Below, one piece after another: positions 40,024 through 53,349 of a DNA stretch of 64,000 bases. The notes below the pieces were generated by a model that was not told the DNA's origin, searched no databases, and was given only the letters and a program-made list of their open reading frames with translations. Origin of the DNA: Chalciporus piperatus (Eukaryota; Basidiomycota; Agaricomycetes; Boletales; Boletaceae). How positions within the stretch are numbered: position 1 is the first letter of the stretch; every line of letters begins with the position of its first letter. The position numbers and the translations under genes are program-made. The stretch covers positions 1-64,000 of the forward strand of contig JBBPTG010000024.1 in assembly GCA_038093975.1 (NCBI GenBank), written 5' to 3'.

Positions 40024-40308
40024 TCTTTTTCTCTATTGCTTTGCTTTGTATCAACACCTAATAATTAAGTATTGTATCATTTTGTCGTCTTTCAAGGCAC
40101 CACGTCCCTGTACTGGTCCAATATCAAGCGGTCCCCGTCATGTTGTACAGTAGTGAATGTGTTTGATGGTATCGCTGTGGCAAAAATGTTGATATGTACA
40201 TGAATGAATACGAAGCTAGCGCCGGCTGATCAGTGATCGATGAAGGAAGGAGGTTTGAGCTTGGGGTAAACTAAGACTCACCTCGAAGTTGCTACATGCA
40301 ATGGAGGG

Positions 40309-40524
40309 CTACATTTTGCCGCCAGGACCATGTCGTGGTCGCGGCGGCCGTGGGGCCGAATATTGTTCTTTCCGTTTTGCCTCTGCTTGGTGCCAGAATG
40401 CCTGGTTCTTGGGGGATTCACGTTGCCATGCCTCTGCGATAGCTTGCGTGGGTGAGACAGCGGAGTCGTGGATGCGATGTCCTCTATTCCCATCTGGCTT
40501 TGGGCGAGGCATGTTGGAGGTCAT
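40309..40524 (-). CDS. Small HMG-box-like ORF
   Basis: 71 residues. VSPTQAIAEAWQRESPKNQ followed by AFWHQAEAKRKEQYSAP matches the last two helices of an HMG box (W, the spacing to FW, and the AEAKRKEQY helix). The first helix is only weakly represented by the PKPDGNRGHRIHD start, so this is either a divergent minimal HMG protein, the tail exon of a larger gene or a fragment. No convincing upstream exon was found; the preceding minus-strand bases hold a possible acceptor (CCCTCTAG) near 40533. Confidence 0.42.
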   Translation of the reverse strand: MTSNMPRPKPDGNRGHRIHDSAVSPTQAIAEAWQRESPKNQAFWHQAEAKRKEQYSAPRPPRPRHGPGGKM

Positions 40525-42002
40525 CGCATGCTAGAGGGCAGAAAACATATTCAGAAATCCCGAAGACTTGTAACAAAAATGGGCGTACGGCAGCTCGAGG
40601 TTCATGCAGTGGGATAGGGCAGGGACCGGAGGATTGCTCTTTATACAAGGTTCGAACGCGAGCTAATCTTATTTCTTAAATTGAGAACGCTGTCCGCGAG
40701 GGCACTTCATCAAGCTTCGAGGGCAGGTCTCCATTGTTCGCGTTCCTATTATGGAAAGTTGAAAGATGCGGAGAAAAAACCGGCCTGAACATTTGCCTTC
40801 TCTGCTGGGACTTGGCCTGCGACTGACCCCTTCGCGATGAGGATGCCAGAAATGGGCACCGAACAAACGAATTGCTATAAAAGGAAGTTTCAAGGGCGGA
40901 CGCGGACGTAACCTTCATACGTGCCTTCGGTGACGCGTTTAAATTCCAGGTTACAAGCGAGATGAGCTCAAGACACTGTCCGCATTGTTGCACTCTCTTC
41001 AGCGCCCGAGGTTTAGTCTCATGTCCGCAGGGAAGTGGAGTTTTCATGAGCGACTTGCCTGACTCATCGAAATCCCCGCGCACCGCCCCCCTGAGTCGAG
41101 GCGCACGGCCAACACACGAAACCATGGGTGTGGTGAACGGAAACTCGGATGACCTTGCAGGGAGGCATGAGGGAGGCATTGCTTCCCTTGGAACGCAGCA
41201 TTCACGATGCCTTACATTGCCAGGCCGAGGCCACGAGGCGTCGTCGTATCATAATGGCCCTTGGTCGTGAGCCATTTGAAGATAGTATGTCGAAGATCCG
41301 TCGGCCTCGAAATATACAAAGAACCGGGGAAGAGAAACCCCATGCCCTTGTCTCAGGCATTGTTCCCTCATTACGGGAAGGACAATGCTCATATTTAGGA
41401 GCACCCGCGCCCATCTGCGGTAACTCTGTTAAGGAAGCAACAAGAGCCTGAGGAAGGACTAGCACCTCACCACATCATCTGCATTTTTCCACATGAAATT
41501 TTGAAAGCTCCTTCACAGGCCCCCACGGATTACAATTTAGCTTGACAAGTTTGCAAATTTGATACGACAGTCCAATCGTGAAGATCCGGTGACGGGGAAT
41601 AATATCGGGTAGGTTCGGGAAGATCCTGTCCAATGATTCTGTGAGAGCGAAAAGAACCCAGGTGGGTTACTTCGACAAGGAAGCTCGTAGATCCATAAGT
41701 CCGGTGACGATTGCGGGGTAGCGAAAAATGGAACAAATGGTGAGTGGAAGCTTTGCGGGGTAGCCGCTCTTCCTCCCCCGTGTCTTTCCAGCAAGCTAAA
41801 TATTGTACGCAGGTCACACCCGTCTATCCACGGGCTTCCGGGAAGCTCATCGGGATGAACGACCCGCTGACCCGGAGAGCCACGATTTAAATACTCTAGG
41901 ATAGTGCCGCAGCACATGGCGTTGCTGGGCAAAGGCACAACACTTTGGACACCCAACATACGCCTTATCTCTTACCACTCTGTACGCCTTATCTCAAACA
42001 AG
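40525..42002. other. Intergenic region, no confident gene
   Basis: Short to medium frames on both strands, none recognised. A weak FPHEILKA segment near 41495 recalls the start of an F-box but the context does not continue as one. No LTR or strong repeat seen. Confidence 0.4.
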
Positions 42003-43662
<1,660 letters not shown>

Positions 43663-44027
43663 GACCTCATCTAAACTGTGGTTGATGTAATAAGTATATA
43701 CCCTCGAGTTGTCCAAGATGTTGAAATACCGGGTCGCTGTCGTTATCTGTTTTTTCCCCTTGTCAGCGAGCAGCTGGTCATCCTTGAATTCATTTCATTT
43801 CGATTTCGTGCTGATCATCGATATCAACGATACGTTCGTTCGTTCGGTTGAGGCCCGCAGAATAGCCACGATCATTGCGTAGTTCCAGTTTAAAATTACA
43901 CATCAATAAAACTTAAGCTTACACCTCGGAATAGTGATGATGATGACCTGCAAGGCTTGGGAAAAGACGTGATAAGTTATTGTCATCAAACACTAGATAA
44001 GTACGCACCAGAGTTACTGCATGCCCT
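43663..44027. other. Convergent 3' intergenic region
   Basis: Between the stop codons of two convergent genes. AT-rich, with AATAAAAC near 43905 as a possible polyadenylation signal on the plus strand. No gene seen. Confidence 0.4.
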
Positions 44028-44642
44028 TTACATGGATGCATGTTCTGGAGCCATAGTTTGAAGTACACCGTCTCCATCTCGCCAGAGACACTCTCCTTGC
44101 CAAAGCGTGTAGCTAGCCATCCCGTTGTTCGTAATATACTCGACACATTCTCTGTCAGCTGCCCCTGGTTGAATCCAGATAGCAGGGATGCCCTGGGCCT
44201 TAGCTTGTTCCAGCAACTTGATTGTAATCTTGAAGCCACGACGGTAAGATAGGCGTCACTAACAAGTAAGTTACAAGATCGGACGAACCTTGGCTGGCGT
44301 TATGATGCTGAGTGCAGTTTCTTTGGGAGAAGGAAGCTCGTCAATTGACTTGACGGTCTTCAGCCCCTCCAATTCGCTGTTTGTCTGTCATGGTGATGAA
44401 GTGAGCAAAGAGAAGGTGAAACATCACATATGTACTAACCGGGTGCATGGGTGTTACATCCCTGTCTCTCTCGATGTACCATTGCAGTATCTGAGAGAGG
44501 GGTATTGTAAGCGAAGAGAGATTACATGTGTTCGCTCTCGCCGCACCTTTGTCCCCCACTTTGTTTTGTCAGTGGAGGCGCCCACTACAGCATACTTCTT
44601 GTGCGTCAAGAAGAGCTTCTGCCTCTCCGCTGAGCTTGTCAT
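44028..44642 (-). CDS. CoA-binding-domain (Rossmann) protein
   Basis: About 140 residues in four exons: MTSSAERQKLFLTHKKYAVV then GASTDKTKWGTK, ILQWYIERDRDVTPMHP, NSELEGLKTVKSIDELPSPK with SIITPAK, and ITIKLLEQAKAQGIPAIWIQ with PGAADRECVEYI. This is the CoA_binding_2 fold (YccU-like): a glycine-rich VVGAS loop, the THP-type motif (here PMHP) and the WxQPGA motif that contact the nucleotide. The biochemical role of these short stand-alone proteins is not established. The last 30 residues diverge from the usual GGPC-type ending. Confidence 0.88.
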
Positions 44643-45493
44643 GGTCGAGATCAATGATGATCGGAGATTATTGGCTGAGCGGATGGCGAACGGATGACGC
44701 GCAAACATATCCCGGTCCGTCACGCAAACCTCCGGGTGCTTGCCCACACACTCCACAGCTCATTGACATATGAAGATCATACATACTTATAGCCCTGCAA
44801 CTTCGATAAACCACAAAGAATGTAAAGGATCTTGCACTTGGCACCCACTGGCTCCTACTGTCCTTGGGAAAAACTTCGCCGATTCTCGGTTCGGACAAAC
44901 TTGCGGACAAACGTTGACCCGAACATGTTGACATCGACGATACCTTTTTTGGCAGTCACGCGCAATGTGCACGGACCATGATCGAAAACTATAAAATCCC
45001 TCGCCCAACAATTTGAATCCTTAGAACATACTCAGCTAGGATCTATTTTATAGAAACTAACTCGAGTCTCGCATGTTTACACATGCCACATCCTTCAAAT
45101 CCACTCGATGACATTCGCGCTCACTCGTTCGACAGAGAACATGGTCTCCACCTCGGTGGGATCTCGAGGAAGTTTGGTTCTGCGCTTTGTTGGGCTGCTT
45201 GCAGCTCAATGAGCCGGAGCCAGCGAGTCGAGCGTCTGTCTGATGGATTTCTTTTTTACTTGTTTGATATTTTTATGTATGTCTTGGAATTGCAATCAAT
45301 TTTCCCTTGGTAATAATCATGGTTTGCGAAATGGAGTGGCAAAGCTTCGATGAGAGGTGGTGGAAGTTTCAATATTCTCAAGAGCACCTTTGTTATCTCC
45401 ATGGACAAAGAATGAGCATGTCCATACAGTAATGATTGAGAATATGCGTGATTGATGTCGAGTGATGTAGATGGATGTTGTCTTCATCCCATC
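44643..45493. other. Intergenic region upstream of two divergent genes
   Basis: 850 bases between divergently transcribed genes. The ATAAAATCC near 44991 and AT-rich stretches may be promoter elements. Short frames only, no gene recognised. Confidence 0.45.
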
Positions 45494-47744
45494 ATGTTTG
45501 AATTTCCTGATCCTATTGCTTTCTTTCATCTGCCAAATGCTGCCATTCGCCAAGTGTCTTTCGGAATCTTGATTGGTATCACATTAGCTCTTTCAGGGAC
45601 GTCGGTAGCACATTACTGGTCAGAGTGCCAAAGACAGCCCAAGCTAGAGAAGCAATTCTCGCCACGACCAACCAAGCATCGGAGCGATGAAATCGTACGG
45701 GGCGTGACCGGACTGATCGGTACGTCTTGTCTTTCCTGTCGCGTTTCGTGATGGCATATTCAATGAACCAGGAAACACGCCGTTGGTGAGGATCAACTCG
45801 TTGAGCGATGCGCTAGGAGTGGAGATTCTTGGGAAGGCGGAGGTGGGAGTGGGCATTTCCGACCGAGTATGGGATGACCAACCGTTTGACACCCAGTTTC
45901 TCAATCCCGGGGGTAGCGTCAAGGACCGAGTGGGCTTGCGGAGTGAGGAAACCTGATTGTATGCGCGACGACCAAGGACTTATGCATATCGACAGTGATT
46001 GAAGATGCTGAACGACAAGGATTGTTGCACCCGCATACAGGCTCCCGAATTTTCGAGGGAACAGTTGGATCTACCGGGATTTCAATAGCAACTATTTCGA
46101 AAGCGAGGTATTTCTCCGAGCTTTTGGTTCTTTCTGCTTATCCACGCGTTTTCTTGTTGGCAGGGGTTATGATACTAGTGAGCGTCTCCGCATATAACCT
46201 CCAGTGGACCGTTTCCTTATGTCTGAGAAGCGATCATCATGCCGGATGACGTCGCCGTGGAAAAGATCAAAGCATTGGAATCGTTGGGAGCAGAAGTGCA
46301 GCGTGTTCGTCCTGCCAGTATCGTCGACAAGAAACAAGTACGTGCCCTCTCTGCGAGGTCGTTCTTCCATCGCAAACTGACCTTTTCTGAACAGTATGTT
46401 GTATGTATGCGCGCATTTCCTAGCATATACTCGCTTAGAATATCATAAGAACATGGCACGCCAGGCCGCTGTCGAGTTTGGACAGCCGAGCGTGTCCAAC
46501 GGCGCTGAAGTCGCATCGATTAGCCATGAAATGATCACAGGTTCGCCTTCGGTGGTCGTGACCACGACATCGTCACACGTGCGCCCCGAAGGCACCGAAG
46601 ACGATCCGCGCGACGAGGAGCTACTCACGAAGCCTCGCGGGTTCTTCGCCGACCAATTTGAGGTGGGAAGCTTCAACGAAATGATTTATCGTTCGTCATT
46701 GCTGATCGGTCGAGGATTCAGAATAAGAGCAACTTTGATGCACACTATGAAGGAACTGGTCCCGAAATGTGGAGACAAACGAATGGAAGGATGGATGCAT
46801 TCGTATCAGGTGCTGGTAAGTTGCTTGAGCTTTCGGACCTGTGTAATGGCATCACTTAGCGTAATGAATACAGGAACCGGTGGAACTATAGCGGGAATTG
46901 GTCAGTATATCAAGTCTATGGACGACAATATCAAAGTCATCCTCGCCGATCCCGAGGGAAGCGGTCTCTACAACAAGGTAAACCTCGTCGGTTACCGAGG
47001 TCAGAATACCTCCAACTAATCCACCAATAATGTAGGTCAAACACGGTGTGATGTATGATGGCAAAGAAGCAGAAGGCACAAAGAGACGGCACCAGGTCGA
47101 CACGGTCGTCGAAGGAATGTAAGTTTTCCAGTCCGTCGGCTGAGATTTTCGTCCATTCTTCAACTTCCGCGTAGTGGGATCAATCGCATGACAAACAACC
47201 TTGATTTGGCACTCCCTATCATTGACGACGGGTTCCGGTGAGTACACTTTATCTTCCCTTGATACTGATGAGCCCTTAGCATACGTTCTCAGGATAACGG
47301 ACGCGGAGGCCGTCTCGATGTCCCGCCACCTCGTCCAACACGACGGGCTATTCCTCGGGTCGAGTAGTGCATGCAATTTGGTCGCATGCGTCAAGCTAGC
47401 TCGACAAATGGGTTGGAAAGAAGGCCAGACAATCGTCACCATCTTGTCTGTCTCCTTTTGTCCTCTCGTCATCTGAACTGACTTTAGATTTCTTAGATGC
47501 GACTCGGGTAGTCGCCACTATTCGAAGGTATGTGTGCGACGTTGCTCACCTCAACTCCATATCTAACCAATGACTAAACTGTCCTCTTGTCGATAGTTCT
47601 GGTGAGTACTCATAATTCATAAACATTACCCCCGGCCCATTAAACGAAATCTCTAGGAATGACGATTACCTTCGAAAAGCAAACATCCTACTCGATCCAA
47701 CAATCGCCGAAAATCTCATCGCAGGACGAACTACCTCATCATAG
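45494..47744 (+). CDS. Membrane-anchored cysteine synthase homologue (PLP-dependent)
   Basis: Makes cysteine from O-acetylserine and sulfide in characterised relatives; PLP fold-type II. About a dozen exons spliced by eye. The N-terminus (MFEFPDPIAFFHLPNAAIRQ) is followed by a hydrophobic helix (ILIGITLALSGTSVAHYW), fitting an outer-mitochondrial or other membrane anchor as in the fungal Cys-synthase-2 group. Core motifs: GLIGNTPLVRINSLSD, FLNPGGSVKDRVGLR with the PLP lysine, FEGTVGSTGISIAT (the group's variant of the substrate loop), IIMPDDVAVEKIKALE, GTGGTIAGIGQYI for phosphate binding, and CDSGSRHYSKFWND at the end. An ATG at 45455 is an alternative start. Convergent with ADA2, 132 bases between stop codons. 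Confidence 0.92.
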
Positions 47745-47876
47745 TAGTGTAATAAAGTAAAGCGTGGAGGTGTGAGAGAGAGAAAAACTGTGAGTGCAGA
47801 TGCCTATAGTACAAATGCATATGAGGATGGGTACATAAGTGTGATATAACTCCAGAGCAGAGAAGGAGTACTATGA

Positions 47877-50328
47877 TTAGGTTGTCGATGGCCAAGGGGC
47901 GGATGGTAGAGTGGGAGACGCGAAGGATGGTTTGCCTAGCGAAGTGAAGCCGTTCTGGGTGGGTGCTGGGTTGGGAGAAATCCTGGCTTGATCCTTGGAC
48001 GGCGACGCACTCAAAGTCGCGTTCGCTTGTCTGTTGTTCGTTTTGGGCCGGTTGCGTTGACAGAAAAGGGAAGGTTACTCACGCAGGATCTGTAGATGCG
48101 GTTGGCACTGGATCGGGCGTAATCTTGAGATATCCGGCCTGGACCAAGAAGTCCCAGACGCGACTCGTCTTATTGACATCAATCTTGACGAGATCCCGAG
48201 CTTCTCGCCGACGAAGCTTTCCACCACGACGCGCATACTCTCGGACCAACGTCTCTTTGATGACGAGATAAGGCTTTGGGAGAATACGCAATTGTGAGCA
48301 GAGCGCCTGCTCTGCCGCTGTGAGTAAATGGAGGGATGGGCTATTGGCTAGGTTGAGAGGGGCGGCTGATAACCATGGATGAGCTACAGATGTCAGGATT
48401 CTGAAAAGCAGAAAACGTACGTGGTCGGCGGGGCGGACCTGTGCCGGTAGCAGCTCCGGGCTTGGGTGTCGAGTCCCGTTCATGACTCTTCCGTCCCTCC
48501 GATTCTCCTAAAAAGGATGAATGTATGCAGGACGACAAACGAAACTGTACTCACGGCCAGTTCCACCGCGTAGTTGGCTCAGGCGCTCAGAAGCATAGTA
48601 ATCCCGGGAATAATTTGCTTTCAGTTGCATCTGAGAACGAAAACGTAAATAAACATTGACCGGACCAAAGATGACGAATACGTACGCGGCGAACGCTGTC
48701 GGTCTCAAATTTATCAATGTCGGCAACCGTTGTTAGTCCCATGCGCCTATAATGCTGCAGTTCTTGTATCCGCTTCCGAAGCATGGCTTCATCTGCCAAG
48801 CAAATCAACTTTCTGCTGAATGTAGAGATTGTGAGGACCATACATAGTATGTCAGCGGCAAACACCTCGTAATCCTCGGCGGTCTGGAGTCTTGCAAATG
48901 GTCGAAGACGTTGCACGATGTCCTTTTCATCTTTTGGCCGCTTCTTCTCCGCAGCTTGCATCTGTTCAGTCATCGGTGTGAGTCATCATCTCGGACACGA
49001 GATCGGCAACACCGACCTTCTTGTATTCGAGGAGACCCCGGTCAAACATGACCGCCTTGCCCTCGTGTCGTTTTGCCACGCGTTGATTGTACATCTCGAT
49101 CATCGTCAATTTGAACGCAATCGAATCGTCTGTTTCGAACGGAGGAGGTTGTGTAGGCTCTTCGGAATTGGGGTCATCTTCGCCAGTTGAAGTTTGTTGC
49201 TGCTCCGCGCCGGGCTCCTCCGACTTGATGAGTGAGTGGGGCCTTGACGAGTCTCCGTTGACAGAATGGTGGCCATTGATATAACCATTCATACCATTCA
49301 TCGGTGGTTGGCTCATAGCTCTGCTGTCATTGTCGTTTGACTTGCGTTCTTCCAACATCTGCATCCTCTCCTTGACGTCGGGGTCATTCTCGTCCTCTAC
49401 GATCTGATCTCCGCCAAAAGCAAGGCAAATACCAAATTCGAGATCTTTGACCAATTCTTCTGCCTCGTTATCCAGTTCGTGCTCAAACTCGAGGCGACCC
49501 GGAAGGAAGGTGGCGACCTCGTGCACACCAGGCGCAGACGTTGGGGCGACCTTTGGAGGAGGTGGCACAGCGCTATTCATAGTTGACATACGCCTTCGTT
49601 TCCGTTGTTGGAATTCTTCGGGATCGGTGTCAAACTGGACGTCCATCCGCTATACTCCACGAATTCAGCCTACGCCACAGTTGAAATCACGTCGACGACT
49701 TACTGGTAGTGGCCAGTCAGGAGAATCGACGTAGACTGAGTTGTAGTGTTCTTCGACCTCTTCTTTCGTACGAGTGCCGACGTGTTCGGCAATCATCTGC
49801 CAATTTCCGAAACCAGCTTTGGATATGCCTTCGATCAAGAGCAGTTCCCTAGCACCCACAGTTGAGGCGTATTCACGTGACATGGAAATGTTACCCACTC
49901 ATCTGCGCCCCAATCAGCTGAGAAAATGGGGTAGGAATGCAGTTCCTGTGAAAAGCGTGTGTCATGCTGAGACTGACGCTGCAACCATATGATACCTACA
50001 ATGACGCGGTATGGATGCCCGCGTTTGTGTTTCGCAAACTCTTTGCCGGCACAAAAACAGGCTGGACAAATGTCAACTCCGTCCCCTGGTTCACATGCCG
50101 GATCGGCACATTTTATCCGGATGGAGTGCGTCAAATCGCACATGCATGAGTCGCATTGGATTTGTAGACCTGGTTCGTTGATCGCTGTAGCATAATGGGA
50201 TTAAGCATTCCACCGTGAGAAAGATAATCGGATTGGAGGGCTGGGACGAGCAAGAAACAGAGCTGAAAAAAGCACGTACTCTGTATTTCATCGGGTTGAT
50301 GCTCACGTTTTCGATGCGAGACAGTCAT
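47877..50328 (-). CDS. ADA2: SAGA-complex adaptor ADA2 (ZZ, SANT, SWIRM)
   Basis: Transcriptional adaptor that activates the Gcn5 histone acetyltransferase. Starts MTVSHRKREHQPDEIQ. Domains in order: ZZ zinc finger (LQIQCDSCMCDLTHSIRIKC to DICPACFCAGKEFAKH), SANT domain (WGADEE, ELLLIEGISKAGFGNWQMIA, VGTRTKEEVEEHYNSVY), a long acidic/polar linker, the ADA2 central helices (ADILSEAMLRKRIQELQHYR, RRMGLTTVADIDKFE) and a C-terminal SWIRM (SQLRILPKPYLVIKETLVRE to VWDFLVQAGYL). Reading straight on, a stop occurs after ASTDPA at 48079, but that stop lies in a perfect GTGAGT donor; splicing to the acceptor CAAGCCAG adds ISPNPAPTQNGFTSLGKP and ends at 47877. Multiple 50-75 nt introns. Confidence 0.93.
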
Positions 50329-51366
50329 GGCAAAAGTCCAGGGTGAAAATTACAGCGTATATGCGCTACAAGACCAAGAGCAACGCGCTCAAGCGCCGGT
50401 TGCCCCCGATGAAAGTATATCGGCCTGCGATGACCAAACACCACGAAAGGTGAGCAATACGAATGAACTGGCGATGGGCTTGGTCGACGTCTGGTGTTTG
50501 GAAAGTTTGCCCGACGTTGAATGCGTCGTCGTCGTCGGGCGGGCTGCGCACAATGTTTACTTATGTTTACCCCGCTGCCCAAATGTAACTCAGGACCCCA
50601 GGACTGCAGGAATACAACGGTCGGCTAATTAACCGACTGCTCGTGTATCTGAACAATATCGACGTTGAACGTTGAACTGGAGAATCACGGGCTAAAATTC
50701 AGCTAATGCATTATAAAGACCATACATCAATGTTCTTGACCCGCGGGAAAATGCCGGCTTGCTTTTGAAATCCATCATTTGCACGGTAACGGTTAACCTG
50801 AAACAGGGACAGTGGACTGACAATAAAAAACAGACGAGATCGAAGGTGATATCAATCATCAGCCAAGCATGTAGCGTGTTCACTGGTAATGGCCGAATAG
50901 GCAGTGGACCGTGCCAACGACTTCCATCATCAAAACAAGTGACAGGTCGTAACGTCTCAAACACAGATTTGAGTAGGGCGCAGCGAGCAGTCGATTCCCG
51001 ACGCCGCAGGGGCGACAACTGAGCTTCACGGTGAGTGACCAAATTGTAGACGGAAGATCTTGGGTTTTCTATCAGCTTGAATGGTACGCAGGCATGTCCC
51101 GGAAGAAGGACGAGGGGGGAGATAGTTTGTGTGGGCATCTGGCAAACTGAAGGTCGGCGTATGCCCAGGAATTTTTTCCTGGATAATCCCAAACAGACAA
51201 CATCAACTTACCGCCGATCATTGATCATCGATATCGGTCCTGTCCGGGTGTCCACTGGTGTGCAACTGGCTTCAATCTCAATTGTTGGGTTTACAACCAA
51301 GAAGGTATACGAGGACATTTTATGAAGCTCCTCCAACGTGACCGAACATATCACATAAACATTTTC
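50329..51366. other. Intergenic region between ADA2 and the F-box gene
   Basis: About 1 kb upstream of ADA2. Frames on both strands are short and carry no recognised family; the longest minus-strand frame (51192-50692) has no domain. Promoter of ADA2 expected here, no obvious TATA. Confidence 0.45.
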
Positions 51367-53050
51367 CTACTGAATTGTATCAACCATTCGCCAGCCCACC
51401 GCCTGTGCTGCCGGTCTCGCGTTCAACCGCTGCAACAAATAGACATTCACTTCCTCCCACATAGTCAACAACAGATCATCGTCCTCTGTCCGCTGGTCCT
51501 TCCTCCCCCAACGGTGCTCTTTGACTTCGACCCGATCGAGGCAAGGGAATATGACATTCAAAATTAAAGCAACTCGCTTTGGGTCGTTAATTGGGGATCT
51601 TCCAAGGCATAGCTCTGTCATTGAGCAATTACAAACCCCATCATATGGATTCTGAAGGTCCACCTGCTCCGAATCTCTTGTGTCGAAGGAGATCGAGAGC
51701 TTTTGAAGACGCGGGGAGTTTCCTGCGAGGCGAGAAAATCCTCGGAAAGTGGGCAAGGTCATGGTTTCGGGGATGATGTTCCACAAGGGGAGGGGGAGTT
51801 CGAGGATTTCAAGAAGTGGCCAAGAAGATGCCATATCACGTAGGTCATCGTCACCCAGCAAGATAAAAGGGAGGTTTGAGAGATTCACATGCCGAAGATG
51901 AGTGAATGCAAGAAGTGGTTGTAGTGAGTCCATGGTAGTTTGCTTTGGGATGACATTCCGTCCATGCAGAGTGATTGTTTGAAGAGAATGTTTGCATAGA
52001 TGTTTGCGAAGTAGGCTGCAGACATCATAGATCTTGTCTGAGTCCAGCGCCCACATCAAGATATTTAGGCTAGCCAGGGACTCGGAAAAATGATGTTGGT
52101 GAATCCACTGTGCAAACACATGGAAATAATCCGCAAAGATTCTGAGACGAGTGAGAGCAGGAAAGTGGGAAGGGGAAAGGGAAAGGTTATCCAGCGGAGG
52201 GGATTCGAGAGCATAATCATAATGCAGATGTAAGGTCAGATAACTGAGGGATGTGAGCTGAGAGAGATGCGTGTATGTAGCAGCGTCCCAAGCTTCGAAT
52301 GTCGCTTCTGAGAGGTGATTCCAGTGACGGATTCCCTGGAACAAAACTCCAAGCACCATGACATCTGGAATGGACCCCGGATAAGCAAAGGAAACCGACA
52401 CTTTAGTCACATTCGGGTATATGTCGCCTAAAGATGTGATCAATCCAGTTGTCCCAGACCTGTCCACATCACTGATCGAAACATCCTCCAAAGACAAGTG
52501 GAAACGGGTCACCGACGACCCATTAACCCAAGGAAATCTGAACAGCGGGAAGTTCCAACTATTGTATTCGCATGGCTGCGCGGAGACTTCTTTCACTTTC
52601 GGAAACATGGGGCAAAGGTCCTCCGGTGGTTGAAGCGACGCTACGACGACCCGCCGAGCATCAGAAGCCCACTGAATGGGTCCGGTCTCTGAGAGATTTA
52701 TGGTGATTACGCGAGAGGTGTACTTTCGCATCCGCTCCCAGTCCTTGCGAGACGGAGGTTGCAAAAGCCGCTACATAGCAGACCACACAAATCGCATCAG
52801 TCCGATCACCACTGCTTGAAATCATCACATGAGGAGTACTTACTGTCGACTCGTAGTCTTCCGAGTCCTCAAAGAGCGAGTCGGGCAGCAAGCGGACTAG
52901 ATCATCCAGCGACTTCAGCGATTCCCACAGAAGGTTGACAGAAGGCTCCTCGAATGCACGGCATGTCCGAGCCAGGCGCGCAAGAGAATTTTGACTGGCG
53001 AACTGACATATGATTTCAACGATTTCAGTTACGAATAACGAACGGTGCAT
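51367..53050 (-). CDS. F-box protein with leucine-rich C-terminal region
   Basis: Two exons with one 73-base intron (52771-52843). The N-terminus MHRSLFVTEIVEIICQFAS then LARLARTCRAFEEPSVNLLW is an F-box, which in this family binds Skp1 to form an SCF ubiquitin ligase. The remaining 480 residues show irregular leucine-rich repeats (LSQLTSLSYLTLHLHYDYA, FPALTRLRIFADYF, FTHLRHVNLSNLPFILL, SWPLLEILELPLPLW), probably the substrate-binding side. Such proteins form large, fast-evolving families in Agaricomycetes. The substrate is unknown. Divergent from the GH3-family gene, 299 bases between the start codons. Confidence 0.9.
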
Positions 53051-53349
53051 GTTGCGATGGGGGTTGTTGGTGAGTATCGATTATTATCGGTCAGTGTGTG
53101 ACTGTTTGAACGGCCTGACTGCAATTCTGCTCCTGCCGCGGTCATTCGGCACCGGTTGGGTGCACGGCGAGCTGAGTCCGATGGTCGAGTCATCGAGTCA
53201 ACCTTCGACGAGGTCTTGAGTGTCTGTACCACGCGGTCTGAACTCACCTCAGGCTGGTCATTGGCTGCGGAGAGGTTCAACCAAGGTCTGTTTCACCTAC
53301 AATTGTCATACCTGATGTCACTCATGATCACTGCTACAGCCTTGATGAG
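53051..53349. promoter_or_regulatory. Shared divergent promoter region
   Basis: 299 bases between the start codons of the F-box gene (minus) and the GH3-family gene (plus); both promoters must lie here or inside the neighbouring gene. No clear TATA box is seen. Confidence 0.5.

Noticed and set aside
41460..41960. Possible F-box gene (FPHEILKA) and a 140-residue minus-strand frame
   Set aside because: The motif is out of context and no continuing F-box or repeat structure can be spliced; frames look like chance.
50327..50632. 101-residue plus-strand frame starting at the ADA2 start codon
   Set aside because: Head-to-head overlap with the ADA2 ATG, no domain, composition like a shadow frame.
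50692..51192. 166-residue minus-strand frame
   Set aside because: No recognisable domain, unusual composition and no intron or promoter support.
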